Positions 15,422-24,554 of a stretch of DNA of 64,000 nucleotides are shown piece after piece. The notes below the pieces were generated by a model. The model searched no databases and was not told the DNA's origin. It saw only the letters and a program-made list of their open reading frames with translations. Each line of letters starts with the position of its first letter. Positions within the stretch are counted from its first letter, which is position 1. The position numbers and the translations under genes were made by a program. This DNA is from Cytophagales bacterium (GTDB taxonomy: Bacteria > Bacteroidota > Bacteroidia > Cytophagales > Cyclobacteriaceae): contig JADBYQ010000060.1 in assembly GCA_020402945.1 (NCBI GenBank), forward strand, positions 1 through 64,000. The letters run 5' to 3'.

Positions 15422-17671
15422 ATGAAATATTTTTCTATTTGCTTTTTGGCGATAGCTTTCGCTTGGCCGCTTGGCACATCGGCACAAAAAATATTCGGCC
15501 TTGTAGTTGAGAAAGATGCCATGGGGAAAGATCAACCCCTTCCCGGTGCAAACGTTTATTGGCTAGGAACTACCCAAGGTGTTACCACGCGTGATAATGG
15601 GGTGTTCTTGATTGATCGAATTGCTGCAACCGATAAACTGGTCATCAGCTTTGTTGGCCATCGTTCTGATACTATTTTGGTAACTGACCAAACCAACGTA
15701 CGCGTTGAGTTGAAATCTGATCAGGTATTGCAAGAGGTGGTGGTAGAAGGATGGAAGCCTACCACGGTCGCAAATCTGAGTTCCGGCATCAACGTTATTG
15801 AAATGAGTGAGAAAGAGTTATTCAAAGCTGCCTGTTGCAATCTATCGGAAAGTTTTGAGACTAATCCATCGGTTGACGTAGCTTTTACCGATGCGCTTAC
15901 CGGAACAAAACAAATACAAATGTTGGGGCTCTCAGGTTCCAATACGTTGATATCTATTGAAAACATGCCGGGTGTTCGCGGATTGGCCGCGAGTCAGGGG
16001 ATTCAATTTATTCCTGGTACTTGGATTAATTCCATTCAGGTGACAAAAGGCGTTGGCTCGGTAGTTAACAGCCATGAAAGCATTGCAGGCCAAATCAATG
16101 TTGAGTTGAAGAAACCGCAAGAAAGTGACAAGCTTTATGTCAACGGCTACATCAACAATACGGGCAGAACAGAAGCTAACACGATAGTGACAGCTCAAGT
16201 TTCAAAAAAGTGGGCAACTACTTTTTTGCTTCATGGCAGTATGCGCCCCTTGGAAATTGATCAGAATAAAGATTCGTTTTTAGATTTCCCTACCGGGCAA
16301 CAGGTGAATTTTGTTAATCGTTGGGTGTACAACTCTAACGGATGGCTCGGACAAGTTTCCTTAAAATACTTGAATGATCGAAAACTGGGAGGGCAAACAG
16401 GGTATAGCCCTGAGCGAGATAAATTTACCACCAATCGATACGGATTGGAAATTAATACTGAGCGTATAGAAGTCGTAGGAAAGTTAGGCTATCAATTTCC
16501 TACAAAGCCTTACAAGAGTTTTGGTCTCCAGTTAAGCGCGCTCCGGCATGTACATGATAGTTATTTTGGATTTAATGTGCATAATGCGAACGAAGAATCG
16601 GCCTATGCCAATTTGATTTATCAGTCGATTATCAGCAATACCTCTCACAAGTTTAAAACAGGGTTGAGTTTTTTGTATGATCGATACATTGAAACGTTGG
16701 GGATCAACAGCAATACAAGTCAGAATGATTTTAGCAGGACAGAGCAAGTCAACGGTGCCTTTTTCGAATATTCCTACGATGATTTGAGGAAATTTTCTGT
16801 GGTGGCCGGGTTACGAGCAGACTATCATAATTTGTTTGGGATTTATTGGACACCACGACTTCACGCCAAGTATAATCTCACCGAAAGCACTGTTCTTCGG
16901 GCTTCTTTTGGCAGAGGCTGGAGGTTGGCTAACATCATTGCCGAAAATTCTGCTTTTCTAGCTTCCTCCCGCTCTGTGGTTCTTTCAAACCGGCAAACGA
17001 ACAACGCCTATGGTTTTAGACCTGACGATGCATGGAACTATGGACTAAGCCTGCAGCAGGATTTTACTCTTGACTATAGACCTGGAAACATTAGTGTGGA
17101 TTACTTCTTCACTGACTTCGCCAATCAAGTGGTGATGGATTGGGATAGAAATGCACAAGAGATTAATTTCTTTGGGCTTACCGGAAAATCGTTTTCACAT
17201 AGTCTTCAAGTGCAAGTGGACTACCAATTGGCAAGGCGATTAGATGTTCGAATCGCATATCGTTGGTTAGATGTGCAGACAGATTATTTAGACGGCCGAT
17301 TGCAACGCCCGATGGTGCCTCGTGACAGAGCTTTTATCAATCTGGCCTACAAAACTAAAAATAGTTGGTCATTTGATTGGACATTGAACCGCATCGGTGT
17401 GCAACGATTACCTGATATGGAAACAAATCCTATTATCCATCAATTACCGCCTCAGTCAGAGCCCTATTATCTGATGAACGCGCAAGTGACCAAAGATTTT
17501 GGCGATAAGTGGAGTGTGTATGTAGGTGGGGAGAATCTTACAAATTTTACTATTGCCAATCCAATTGTGGCGACTAATGCACCTTTTGGACCTCACTTTG
17601 ACAGCTCAATGATTTGGGGGCCTATTTTTGGAGCTACTGTCTATGCAGGTTTTAGGTTCCGGGTGAAATGA
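15422..17671 (+). CDS. TonB-dependent receptor, probable metal substrate
   Basis: 749 residues: signal peptide to about 21, carboxypeptidase-regulatory-like beta domain (about 22-100), plug (about 105-225, with LSSGINVIEMSEKELF and ITKGVGS-like QVTKGVGSVVNSHESIAG), then a 22-strand-type barrel ending GFRFRVK. It should form an outer-membrane pore powered by TonB. The plug has an unusual CC in KAACCNLSESFE. It is clustered with an HMA protein and a Cys-rich protein, so a copper-like metal or its chelate is a plausible substrate; this is inference. It ends two bases before the convergent vWA gene. Confidence 0.88.
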   Translation: MKYFSICFLAIAFAWPLGTSAQKIFGLVVEKDAMGKDQPLPGANVYWLGTTQGVTTRDNGVFLIDRIAATDKLVISFVGHRSDTILVTDQTNVRVELKSDQVLQEVVVEGWKPTTVANLSSGINVIEMSEKELFKAACCNLSESFETNPSVDVAFTDALTGTKQIQMLGLSGSNTLISIENMPGVRGLAASQGIQFIPGTWINSIQVTKGVGSVVNSHESIAGQINVELKKPQESDKLYVNGYINNTGRTEANTIVTAQVSKKWATTFLLHGSMRPLEIDQNKDSFLDFPTGQQVNFVNRWVYNSNGWLGQVSLKYLNDRKLGGQTGYSPERDKFTTNRYGLEINTERIEVVGKLGYQFPTKPYKSFGLQLSALRHVHDSYFGFNVHNANEESAYANLIYQSIISNTSHKFKTGLSFLYDRYIETLGINSNTSQNDFSRTEQVNGAFFEYSYDDLRKFSVVAGLRADYHNLFGIYWTPRLHAKYNLTESTVLRASFGRGWRLANIIAENSAFLASSRSVVLSNRQTNNAYGFRPDDAWNYGLSLQQDFTLDYRPGNISVDYFFTDFANQVVMDWDRNAQEINFFGLTGKSFSHSLQVQVDYQLARRLDVRIAYRWLDVQTDYLDGRLQRPMVPRDRAFINLAYKTKNSWSFDWTLNRIGVQRLPDMETNPIIHQLPPQSEPYYLMNAQVTKDFGDKWSVYVGGENLTNFTIANPIVATNAPFGPHFDSSMIWGPIFGATVYAGFRFRVK

Positions 17672-17673
17672 TG

Positions 17674-18717
17674 TTAGTCCTGTAGTACATTGCTCAAGAA
17701 GGAAGACTTCAGCAGTAGCCATAGCAAGAAAAAAGCAATCGCCCACTTCAGATAGATAAAATAGAAATCTGAGGTGTCTTTGAATCGGCTTTCTTTGATT
17801 TCTGCTTTTTCGTACTGGTCGATTCTTTTAAAAACATTTTTTAAGGCTTCATTATCCGTGACGCGAAAGAACTCGCCCCCACCGATTTCAGCAATCTTGC
17901 GCATGGTACTTTCATCCACCGTGTTCTCAACCATTTGCGGCCGGCCGAAAAAGTCTTTTCCAAAAGGAACCATCCCTTCCTGGCCTACAACAATAGTATA
18001 GAGCTTTATATTGTAGGCGCCCGCCAACTCTGCCGATGTAATTGGATCAATATTACCGGCTGTATTATCACCATCGCTAATCAAGATGCAAACTTTCGAT
18101 TTTGATTCAGACTCACGCATCCGGTTGGTTACCACGGCTAGCGCACTACCAATCGCTGTGCCCCGGGATTCAATCATTTCGAAACTGATATCGTTGAGGT
18201 AGTTCTTTAACAAGTCGTAGTCCGTAGTAAGCGGAGCGAGTGAAAACGCATCGCCCGAAAAGACGACCAGCCCGATTCGATCTTGCTTTCTTCCTTTAAT
18301 AAAATCACGCGCAACGTCCTTGGCCGCCTCTAGCCGGTTGGGTTTGAAGTCTTCGATTTGCATCGACTGAGATATATCTAACGCAATCATAATGTCGATT
18401 CCTTCAGTCCATTGCTCAACTTTTTCATTCGTGCGTTGCGGCCGCGCGAGGGCGATTAGTAGGAGTGCAATAACAATGGACAAAACGAGCTCTGGAAAAA
18501 ATCGAATGAGATTTAGCGGGGAACTTTTTAAATCACTTTTTACCAGGGCAACGGGAAGCTTTTGATTCAAATAATAACGCGATAGCCAACGGAGTATAAA
18601 AAGAAAAGGTATCGCCAACAGGCCATAAAGAAATAGTTGGTTCTCCCAGGTAAAGCCTTTCAGCACTGAAGTAGTGAACCATTCCAATGAATACCACGGA
18701 TCTAAAAAACTATCCAT
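17674..18717 (-). CDS. vWA-domain membrane protein, BatA-like
   Basis: 347 residues. Two N-terminal hydrophobic segments (FLYGLLAIPFLFILRWL and VLSIVIALLLIALA) precede a von Willebrand A domain with an intact MIDAS motif, MIALDISQSMQ, and ISDGDNTAGN. One helix at the C-terminus returns to the membrane. BatA-like proteins belong to clusters linked to aerotolerance in Bacteroides. Its start overlaps the end of the preceding membrane protein gene by eight bases. No batB-like second vWA gene follows. Confidence 0.85.
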   Translation of the reverse strand: MDSFLDPWYSLEWFTTSVLKGFTWENQLFLYGLLAIPFLFILRWLSRYYLNQKLPVALVKSDLKSSPLNLIRFFPELVLSIVIALLLIALARPQRTNEKVEQWTEGIDIMIALDISQSMQIEDFKPNRLEAAKDVARDFIKGRKQDRIGLVVFSGDAFSLAPLTTDYDLLKNYLNDISFEMIESRGTAIGSALAVVTNRMRESESKSKVCILISDGDNTAGNIDPITSAELAGAYNIKLYTIVVGQEGMVPFGKDFFGRPQMVENTVDESTMRKIAEIGGGEFFRVTDNEALKNVFKRIDQYEKAEIKESRFKDTSDFYFIYLKWAIAFFLLWLLLKSSFLSNVLQD

Positions 18718-19609
18718 TTTTTATCTCATCTAGTTTTTTGTAAAACTGATCTTCGCTATAGCTCTTCAAATTGGCAAAATGATCGATTTGATCTGGTTGA
18801 TTGGCGTAGATCATCCGGTCTATGGAAGCTAACGACTGAATCATCCGTTCGTCTTTTTCTAGTTCATTTATCTCCTTTGTCGTAAACTTAGTGTAGGGTC
18901 TGTCGACCAGATTCTCCAGATATTTCTTCCATAGCAATAAAGCCGATTCTGTATCCCTAGGCGAGAAATTCGCTTGCAATTTTTCTACTGCTGTATTGAG
19001 TTGGTTCAAAAATGTCTGGTGATTTTTTGTAAGTTTTTTTAGCTGGAAATATTTCTTTATTCGTTTGCCGAAAACGATCCAGCCTACGATTAGTAAAACC
19101 AACAGGATTGCACCAACAATTAGTAGAATTGGATAGTTTAATAGCCAAGAAACTTTCAAATAGTTGGTATTTGTTTTTAGGGGCATCTTCGCCAGTTGTA
19201 CTGTGTCTGGCAGATTTTTTACCAATCTCGAAAACAACAATGTATCTGTGTTTGAAGATACAGTTACACAGTCTTTTTCATTTACCACAAAAAGAGGAAG
19301 TTGTAGAAACTGCAAACTGTCGATCTCGAACGTTAGAAGGGTGTAAACAACACTGTCGTAGCTAAATCCTTGCTTCGTGCTCGTGGGCACAAACGATTTT
19401 TTTTGAAACTCAAAAGGGGCAAAAGAAAACGTAGAATCTGGAAAAAGAATAGTAGTCGTTGCTGGGTAGTGGGCAGTTAGGCAGAATGATACGGGCTGCC
19501 CTAGACGGACGCTGTCTTGTATAAACCGCCCCGCTACTTTTACTTCTTGTGCAGAAGTAGATAAAGAAGTAAGAATGCAAAAAACGGAAATTAGAAATCG
19601 CTTAGACAC
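18710..19609 (-). CDS. Bat-cluster membrane protein of unknown function
   Basis: 299 residues from a GTG start. Signal peptide (to about STSAQ), a periplasmic beta-rich part, one transmembrane helix (LLNYPILLIVGAILLVLLIV), and a cytosolic helical tail with SALLLWKKYLENL. It lies between DUF58 and vWA genes with overlaps at both ends, a position that in related clusters holds BatD or DUF4381-like proteins. I see no clear domain match. Confidence 0.7.
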   Translation of the reverse strand: MSKRFLISVFCILTSLSTSAQEVKVAGRFIQDSVRLGQPVSFCLTAHYPATTTILFPDSTFSFAPFEFQKKSFVPTSTKQGFSYDSVVYTLLTFEIDSLQFLQLPLFVVNEKDCVTVSSNTDTLLFSRLVKNLPDTVQLAKMPLKTNTNYLKVSWLLNYPILLIVGAILLVLLIVGWIVFGKRIKKYFQLKKLTKNHQTFLNQLNTAVEKLQANFSPRDTESALLLWKKYLENLVDRPYTKFTTKEINELEKDERMIQSLASIDRMIYANQPDQIDHFANLKSYSEDQFYKKLDEIKNG

Positions 19610-20480
19610 TTTTAAATGATTTATTCCTCACTTTAAACAGCTTTAACAATTTGGGAACAAAATCTTCATTCGTGTCCACTGAAATAAAATTGATTTGATG
19701 CTTTCGACTAAATTCGGCCAACTCCTTTTCACGTAAACCATGGTGCGAGGAGATCGCTTCGCGAAATCCGCCAAATGAAGTATTGACCCAAAGCGTCTTT
19801 TTTGATTCTTTGTCGAGCACTGGGATAATGCCAAGCTTTGGCAGTTCTGTTTCTCTTTTGTCACTTATCTTAATCATCACCAAATCATGTCTTCGTGCCA
19901 AAGACTTTAAGTTATGGTAGTAACCTTCGTCAATAAAATCAGAAATCATGACGATAACGCTTCTTCGTTTAATGGAGTTGAGTGCAAACGAAATGGCCTT
20001 GGAAAGATTGGTTTTAAGAGACTTTGGTTCCAGCTTGATGATGTTGTAAATGATATCGTACGCCTGTTGAATACCTTTTTTTGGTTTAATGAATTTTTCC
20101 CGTTCGTCTGAATAGCAGATCAGCCCAATCTGGCTGGATTCTTTGGCTCCTGAAAGAGCCAAAACCCCACAAATTTCTTTTCCGATGTCAACCTTTGTTT
20201 TTCCAGGACTGCCTATTTCTTGAGAGGCACTAACGTCCAGAATGAAGAAGATAGTTTGCTCCTTTTCTTCCTTAAATGTCTTCACAAATGTGCCATGTCC
20301 TTTGGCCGATACATTCCAGTCTATGGATCGGATATCATCCCCATATTGGTAGGGCCTGACATCATCAAACTCAAGTCCGGTACCCTTAAAAATAGAGTGA
20401 AAGTCCCCCTGCATCTGGCTATTGACAGCCTTGCGAATTTGGATTTCGTATTTTCTCAGCTTTTTAAGTAACTCCCTCAA
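19602..20480 (-). CDS. DUF58 domain protein
   Basis: 292 residues from a TTG start. VRPYQYGDDIRSIDWNVSAK is the DUF58 signature, followed by a vWA-like core with FFILDVSASQE and VIMISDFID. Such proteins usually work with a MoxR AAA+ ATPase and vWA proteins in envelope maintenance; here no moxR gene lies next to it within the window. No ATG is available in frame before a stop, and a TATTTTTG box at 20501-20508 fits transcription starting just before the TTG. Leads the three-gene cluster. Confidence 0.88.
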   Translation of the reverse strand: MRELLKKLRKYEIQIRKAVNSQMQGDFHSIFKGTGLEFDDVRPYQYGDDIRSIDWNVSAKGHGTFVKTFKEEKEQTIFFILDVSASQEIGSPGKTKVDIGKEICGVLALSGAKESSQIGLICYSDEREKFIKPKKGIQQAYDIIYNIIKLEPKSLKTNLSKAISFALNSIKRRSVIVMISDFIDEGYYHNLKSLARRHDLVMIKISDKRETELPKLGIIPVLDKESKKTLWVNTSFGGFREAISSHHGLREKELAEFSRKHQINFISVDTNEDFVPKLLKLFKVRNKSFKSV

Positions 20481-20500
20481 AGGTTCGATTTTTAAGACCT

Positions 20501-20508
20501 CAAAAATA
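20501..20508 (-). promoter_or_regulatory. -7 box TATTTTTG before DUF58
   Basis: On the minus strand this reads TATTTTTG, an exact TAnnTTTG match, 20 bases before the TTG start at 20480. It supports that unusual start codon. A -33 element is not obvious. Confidence 0.4.
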
Positions 20509-20645
20509 AGAAAACGATTTATTTAATCCGTCACATACCTTTTCACCTTTTATTGGTGAAATACCGTTAGCAAAAGCTAGTTGCAAGGTGTTTTTTAGAC
20601 CGGAGTTCGACAAGGTTCTGTAGCAGTTTCGTAATTTCGTGGCTC

Positions 20646-20653
20646 TAATTTTG
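20646..20653 (+). promoter_or_regulatory. -7 box TAATTTTG before DUF4296-mutS2
   Basis: Exact TAnnTTTG match 35 bases before the ATG at 20689. The intergenic region 20481-20688 thus seems to hold the back-to-back promoters of the DUF58 cluster and of the DUF4296-mutS2 pair. Confidence 0.4.
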
Positions 20654-20688
20654 CTGATCTGGGCATCATAGAAGTTGAACAAAAATTT

Positions 20689-21042
20689 ATGAGACAATTT
20701 GGGCTGTTGTTAGTTTTATGTTTCGTTTCGTTTTCAAGTTGCCAAAAAGAGCAAGAGAGGAGTAGGGATAAAGATGTTTTAGGCAAAAAGGAGCTAACGA
20801 CCTTTTTGATAGAGATGTACCTTGCCGAAGCAAGAGCTGATAATCTCCCCATCCCCAAAGACTCAGCGATCAAATTGTTTTATCCCTACGAACAAAAGTT
20901 GATGCAAAAATTTCATTTAGCAGATTCTTCGTTGAAAAAGACCTATCAATACTATGGAGACCACCCCAAGGAAATGGAAGAGGTGTACGATGCTTTGATC
21001 GATTCGTTGAGTTTGCGCGAACAACGAACAACTCACGAATGA
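20689..21042 (+). CDS. DUF4296 lipoprotein
   Basis: 117 residues. Signal peptide with lipobox FSSC, then a small helical domain with LTTFLIEMYLAEARAD and LADSSLKKTYQYYGDHP, matching DUF4296, a Bacteroidota-specific family of unknown function. Its stop overlaps the mutS2 start in an ATGA arrangement, so the two are translated from one mRNA. Confidence 0.8.
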   Translation: MRQFGLLLVLCFVSFSSCQKEQERSRDKDVLGKKELTTFLIEMYLAEARADNLPIPKDSAIKLFYPYEQKLMQKFHLADSSLKKTYQYYGDHPKEMEEVYDALIDSLSLREQRTTHE

Positions 21043-23405
21043 TTTACCCAGATGATTTTGAGTATAAAATTGGATTTGACCAGCTACGGGCAAAGTTAAA
21101 GGCATATTGCCTTAGCTCATTAGGTACGGCCAACGTAGATGGCATTAAATTTTCTGCTGAGTTCGAGCTGGTACAGCGTTGGCTTTTTCAGTGTGATGAG
21201 TTTAAGCAGCTACTTGTTAAGGGAGAGCAATTTCCAGCATCCCATTATTTCGATCCCTCGGAACTCTACCCAACAATTTCTATAGAAGATAACTTTATCG
21301 AAGAAGATAGCTTTCGTTTGTTGCTTTTATCTTTTCATACCATTTTGGAGGCAACTGATTTCTTAGAAAAGAATAAAGAAAGTTATCCAAACCTTTTTCA
21401 ACTTTCCTCGGATGTTAAACTCTCCAAGCAGCTAGTCCAATCGATTCAGTCAAAATTTGATGAGAATGGCTATTTGCGCGATCAGGCAAGTCCCGACTTA
21501 GCCAGGATACGTAGATCATTGAGGGAAGAAGAGGGCAAGGTTAGACGTCTAACCGAGCAGCTTTTCAGGCAAGCTTTTTCGCAAGGCTGGGTTCCAGAAG
21601 GAGCATCACCAACTATACGTGAGGGGCGACTAGTGATCCCGATCTTGGCGGAGCATAAACGAAAACTAAGGGGCCTTATTTTGGATGAGTCGGCTACCGG
21701 CCAGACGATTTACATGGAGCCATCGGAAGTGTTGGAGGCCAATAATGAGATACGTGACTTGTTGTTTGCTGAGCGGAGGGAAATCATTAAGGTGCTGAAA
21801 GGGCTTACCACTTTATTGCGCCAGCACCTTCCAGAAATTCAAAAAGCTTACGTTTTTCTAGGGGAGATTGACTTGATTCGTGCGAAGGCAAAATTGGCAT
21901 TGGAGCTAGACGCGGATCTGCCGGAATTGAATGCTAACCCTACACTTTTGTGGACACAAGCTCGCCATCCCTTGCTTTTTTTATCACTGAAAGGAAAAAA
22001 GAAAGTTGTTCCGCTAGACATTGAGTTGACAGATCAAGATCCATTCTTATTGGTGTCAGGACCCAACGCGGGAGGGAAGTCAGTTTGCCTAAAAACGGTT
22101 GGATTAATCCAGTACATGTGTCAATGCGGACTACTAGTGCCGCTGTACAATAGATCGCGGATGGGTATTTTTAAAAACATCTTCATTGATATTGGCGATC
22201 AGCAGTCGATGGAAAACGATTTAAGTACCTATAGCAGTCACCTGAAGAACATGGGATATTTTCTCAATAGTTCTAACCACCATACTTTGGTTTTATTGGA
22301 TGAACTAGGTTCGGGTACTGATCCTAATTTTGGTGGGGGCATTGCGGAAGCAATTCTTTCAGGGTTAGTTGATAAAAAAGTGTGGGGAGTGGCCACTACT
22401 CACTATTACAACTTGAAGCTATTTGCTGAGAAGCGAGGGGGAGTTCGCAATGGGTCGATGCGTTTTGATACTAAGCAGTTAGAACCACTTTTTACGCTCG
22501 AGATTGGCAAGCCGGGTAGCTCTTTTGCGTTGGAGATTGCCCGAAAGTCCAAGCTACCAGATGGAGTTTTGCAGCGGGCAGAACAATTGATCGGAGGTGA
22601 GCTTATCGGATTAGAGACATTGATGAAGTCAGTCGCTGAAGAAAAGCAACAGATGGAAAAAAAACAGAGAGATTTTCAATTCAACGAACAGAAGTTGGAG
22701 CAAGAACTACAGCGGTACCAGGCACTCAGTACAGAGTTGGAATTGAAAAGAAAGGAAATACTGAACAAGGCAAAGACCGAGGCCGCCTATCTATTGAAAG
22801 AGACAAATCGTGAGATTGAAAAGACGATCCGGCACATACAAGAAAACAAAGCGGAGAAAAAGGAGACTAGAAAAGTGCGGGCGGGGCTGAACGAACTGGC
22901 CACTAAAGTCCAACCAGAGAATAAGGCGTTGAAACTAACCACGGATGTTACATTGAAAGTCGGTGATCGGGTTCGGATGATAGGCCAAGAGGTGACGGGG
23001 ACGTTGCTCTCCATTAAAGGAAATGGCACCGTGGTGCAATTTGGCAATCTTCAATCTCACCTTAAACTTTCGCAGTTGGTCAGAAGCGATTTGGTAGATG
23101 CAGGTCAATCAGCAAAAAGAGCTCGTTCCTTCGGCATAAACGTACTGGAAAAACAATCTTTTTTTGAATCGACATTAGATGTTCGAGGAAAACGGGTAGA
23201 AGAAGTAGGCGCGATTTTAGATCAGTTTTTAGACGATGCAATTTTACTAGGTCAGGGCGAACTTAAGATTTTGCATGGCAAAGGGGAAGGGGTTCTGCGT
23301 AAGGTAATTCGAGAGCAATTGAAAAGGACAAAGCAAATCGCTTCTTTTAAAGATGAGCATGCGGATCGGGGAGGGGATGGGATAACTGTGGTGATTTTGA
23401 AGTAA
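21039..23405 (+). CDS. mutS2: MutS2 ATPase/endonuclease
   Basis: 788 residues, full length. Core helices, then the MutS ATPase with Walker A GPNAGGKSVCLKT and Walker B LLDELGSGTDP, a long coiled coil (about 515-615), and a C-terminal Smr domain with TLDVRGKRVEEV and ILHGKGEGVLR. MutS2 proteins bind branched DNA or collided ribosomes; the Smr domain has nuclease activity. The mismatch-recognition domain of MutS1 is absent, as expected. Confidence 0.95.
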   Translation: MIYPDDFEYKIGFDQLRAKLKAYCLSSLGTANVDGIKFSAEFELVQRWLFQCDEFKQLLVKGEQFPASHYFDPSELYPTISIEDNFIEEDSFRLLLLSFHTILEATDFLEKNKESYPNLFQLSSDVKLSKQLVQSIQSKFDENGYLRDQASPDLARIRRSLREEEGKVRRLTEQLFRQAFSQGWVPEGASPTIREGRLVIPILAEHKRKLRGLILDESATGQTIYMEPSEVLEANNEIRDLLFAERREIIKVLKGLTTLLRQHLPEIQKAYVFLGEIDLIRAKAKLALELDADLPELNANPTLLWTQARHPLLFLSLKGKKKVVPLDIELTDQDPFLLVSGPNAGGKSVCLKTVGLIQYMCQCGLLVPLYNRSRMGIFKNIFIDIGDQQSMENDLSTYSSHLKNMGYFLNSSNHHTLVLLDELGSGTDPNFGGGIAEAILSGLVDKKVWGVATTHYYNLKLFAEKRGGVRNGSMRFDTKQLEPLFTLEIGKPGSSFALEIARKSKLPDGVLQRAEQLIGGELIGLETLMKSVAEEKQQMEKKQRDFQFNEQKLEQELQRYQALSTELELKRKEILNKAKTEAAYLLKETNREIEKTIRHIQENKAEKKETRKVRAGLNELATKVQPENKALKLTTDVTLKVGDRVRMIGQEVTGTLLSIKGNGTVVQFGNLQSHLKLSQLVRSDLVDAGQSAKRARSFGINVLEKQSFFESTLDVRGKRVEEVGAILDQFLDDAILLGQGELKILHGKGEGVLRKVIREQLKRTKQIASFKDEHADRGGDGITVVILK

Positions 23406-23410
23406 ATCAA

Positions 23411-23617
23411 CTACGAAGCCTTTGTATACTCGATAGGCATTACCTTTTCAAGGTTGACATGTTGAGAGGCATCCATGATTTCGATACCAATAATCTTATT
23501 GTCACTTCCAATATCAAGAACAATATCTTCACTGATTCGCTTATCGGTGATTGAATGATCTTCTTGTTCCAACCTTAAGTAAAGCAGGTCTGTTTGGCTG
23601 TTATAATGTATTGTCAT
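23411..23617 (-). CDS. DUF2283 family protein, possible orphan antitoxin
   Basis: 68 residues from the ATG at 23617. IHYNSQTDLLYLRLEQ and IVLDIGSDNKIIGIEIMDAS are the DUF2283 pattern. DUF2283 genes are often paired with DUF4258 genes in an arrangement proposed to be toxin-antitoxin. Here the partner lies immediately upstream (its stop two bases before this ATG) and is broken twice. The DUF2283 frame is intact. A TTG two codons upstream would overlap the partner stop. Confidence 0.8.
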   Translation of the reverse strand: MTIHYNSQTDLLYLRLEQEDHSITDKRISEDIVLDIGSDNKIIGIEIMDASQHVNLEKVMPIEYTKAS

Positions 23618-23619
23618 AA

Positions 23620-23878
23620 TCAAAATTTTCCATAAAAAACATAAACCGTGACGGTGATGATTGTATCATTTTGGACGATAAAATACACTTCAAGTTTTTT
23701 TTTCTTCATAGTATTTGCCATTTCTAAATTCTCGAAAACTAAAAACTTTGGTTTTCCCGAGTCTCCCTTTCTTGCCAATCAATCCAGTGCCATTTTCAAG
23801 AGTTTCTATGATTTCTGACTTAGAGGCGCCTCTTTCGACAGCTCTTTGTAGGGTGTGCGGCTCGATTTAGATATCCAC
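23620..23878 (-). pseudogene. DUF4258-like gene broken by stop and frameshift
   Basis: Reading the minus strand from GTG at 23878: V-D-I-stop, then IEPHTLQRAVERGASKSEII, GKKGRLGKTKVFSFREF, NGKYYEEKK and, one frame over, LEVYFIVQNDT with TVTVYVFYGKF. Joined, this matches DUF4258-type proteins. Two lesions are visible: TAA at 23869-23867 where the family usually has Lys (AAA), and a nine-base T homopolymer (23695-23703) with one base too many. The total of 259 bases is 86 codons plus one. Its DUF2283 partner follows directly. A sequencing error could explain the homopolymer but not the stop codon as easily. Confidence 0.75.
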
Positions 23879-23924
23879 TTAACAAATATACAAAACTCGA
23901 ACAGTTTCAATTGACATCTTTTGC

Positions 23925-23951
23925 ATAAAAAAAGCCCCTAAGCGGGGCTTT
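23925..23951 (-). terminator. Rho-independent terminator
   Basis: AAAGCCCC (23931-23938) and GGGGCTTT (23944-23951) form a perfect eight-base stem with loop TAAGC. On the minus strand it is followed by a T-run, so it ends the lipoprotein transcript from 24441. Confidence 0.85.
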
Positions 23952-23970
23952 GAAGTATTTTTCGTGTCTG

Positions 23971-24441
23971 TTAAAGACCAAATTTAAAAACCCAATTCCC
24001 TTTCACTTGATCAACTCTAGTATATCCGGCACCCTGAAAACCGAAAGTAATTTGCAATGTACTCTCATCTACCGCGTACGTCATTTCTAACTTATCGTTA
24101 GAACTGTCCGGATCGCGGGTAATTAACGTAGCCTCTTGATCTTTCACGAAAGCCCAAGTTCCGCTGGCTTTCCATGGGCTTAGCGAAGGCCTTCCCGCAG
24201 TGGTGTACCCAAAAGAGGTCGCTCCTTTTGTGCCTGAAATAACAAGTTGAAAGGCCGAATAGCTTGGAGTAGTTACTGCGTTTCCATCCAATGTAACTGA
24301 AGTAAGCTTCCAGGTTTTTGAAAGCTTGGTCAATTGCTGGTCGGCAATTGGTTCTGCTGGTTTGCTATCGCTGCCGCAGTTTGTAAGAGTAAAAAGTATC
24401 CCAACGGACAGAAAAAGTAAAATGAGTTTGAATGATTTCAT
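23971..24441 (-). CDS. Lipocalin-like lipoprotein of unknown function
   Basis: 156 residues. Lipobox LTNC, then a beta-rich body beginning with LSKTWKLTSVTLDGNAV and containing ASGTWAFVKDQEATLITR. The W-K-L/T start and the G-T-W pattern are typical of the lipocalin-like lipoproteins common in Bacteroidota. It has its own promoter-like site (24555-24585) and terminator, so it is probably monocistronic. Confidence 0.7.
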   Translation of the reverse strand: MKSFKLILLFLSVGILFTLTNCGSDSKPAEPIADQQLTKLSKTWKLTSVTLDGNAVTTPSYSAFQLVISGTKGATSFGYTTAGRPSLSPWKASGTWAFVKDQEATLITRDPDSSNDKLEMTYAVDESTLQITFGFQGAGYTRVDQVKGNWVFKFGL

Positions 24442-24554
24442 GCGCTAATGTTTAATTAATCTTTCGTCAACCTTCGTGAGAATTGATCCTCAACGAAGTA
24501 ATTTTTAAAATTGAACTCCTAAACTTACAAAAAAGGCATTAGTAAAGAAAAAGA

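Noticed and set aside
20500-20697. 65-codon minus-strand ORF between DUF58 and DUF4296
   Set aside because: No family, no sensible N-terminus, and it covers the intergenic promoter boxes of both flanking units.
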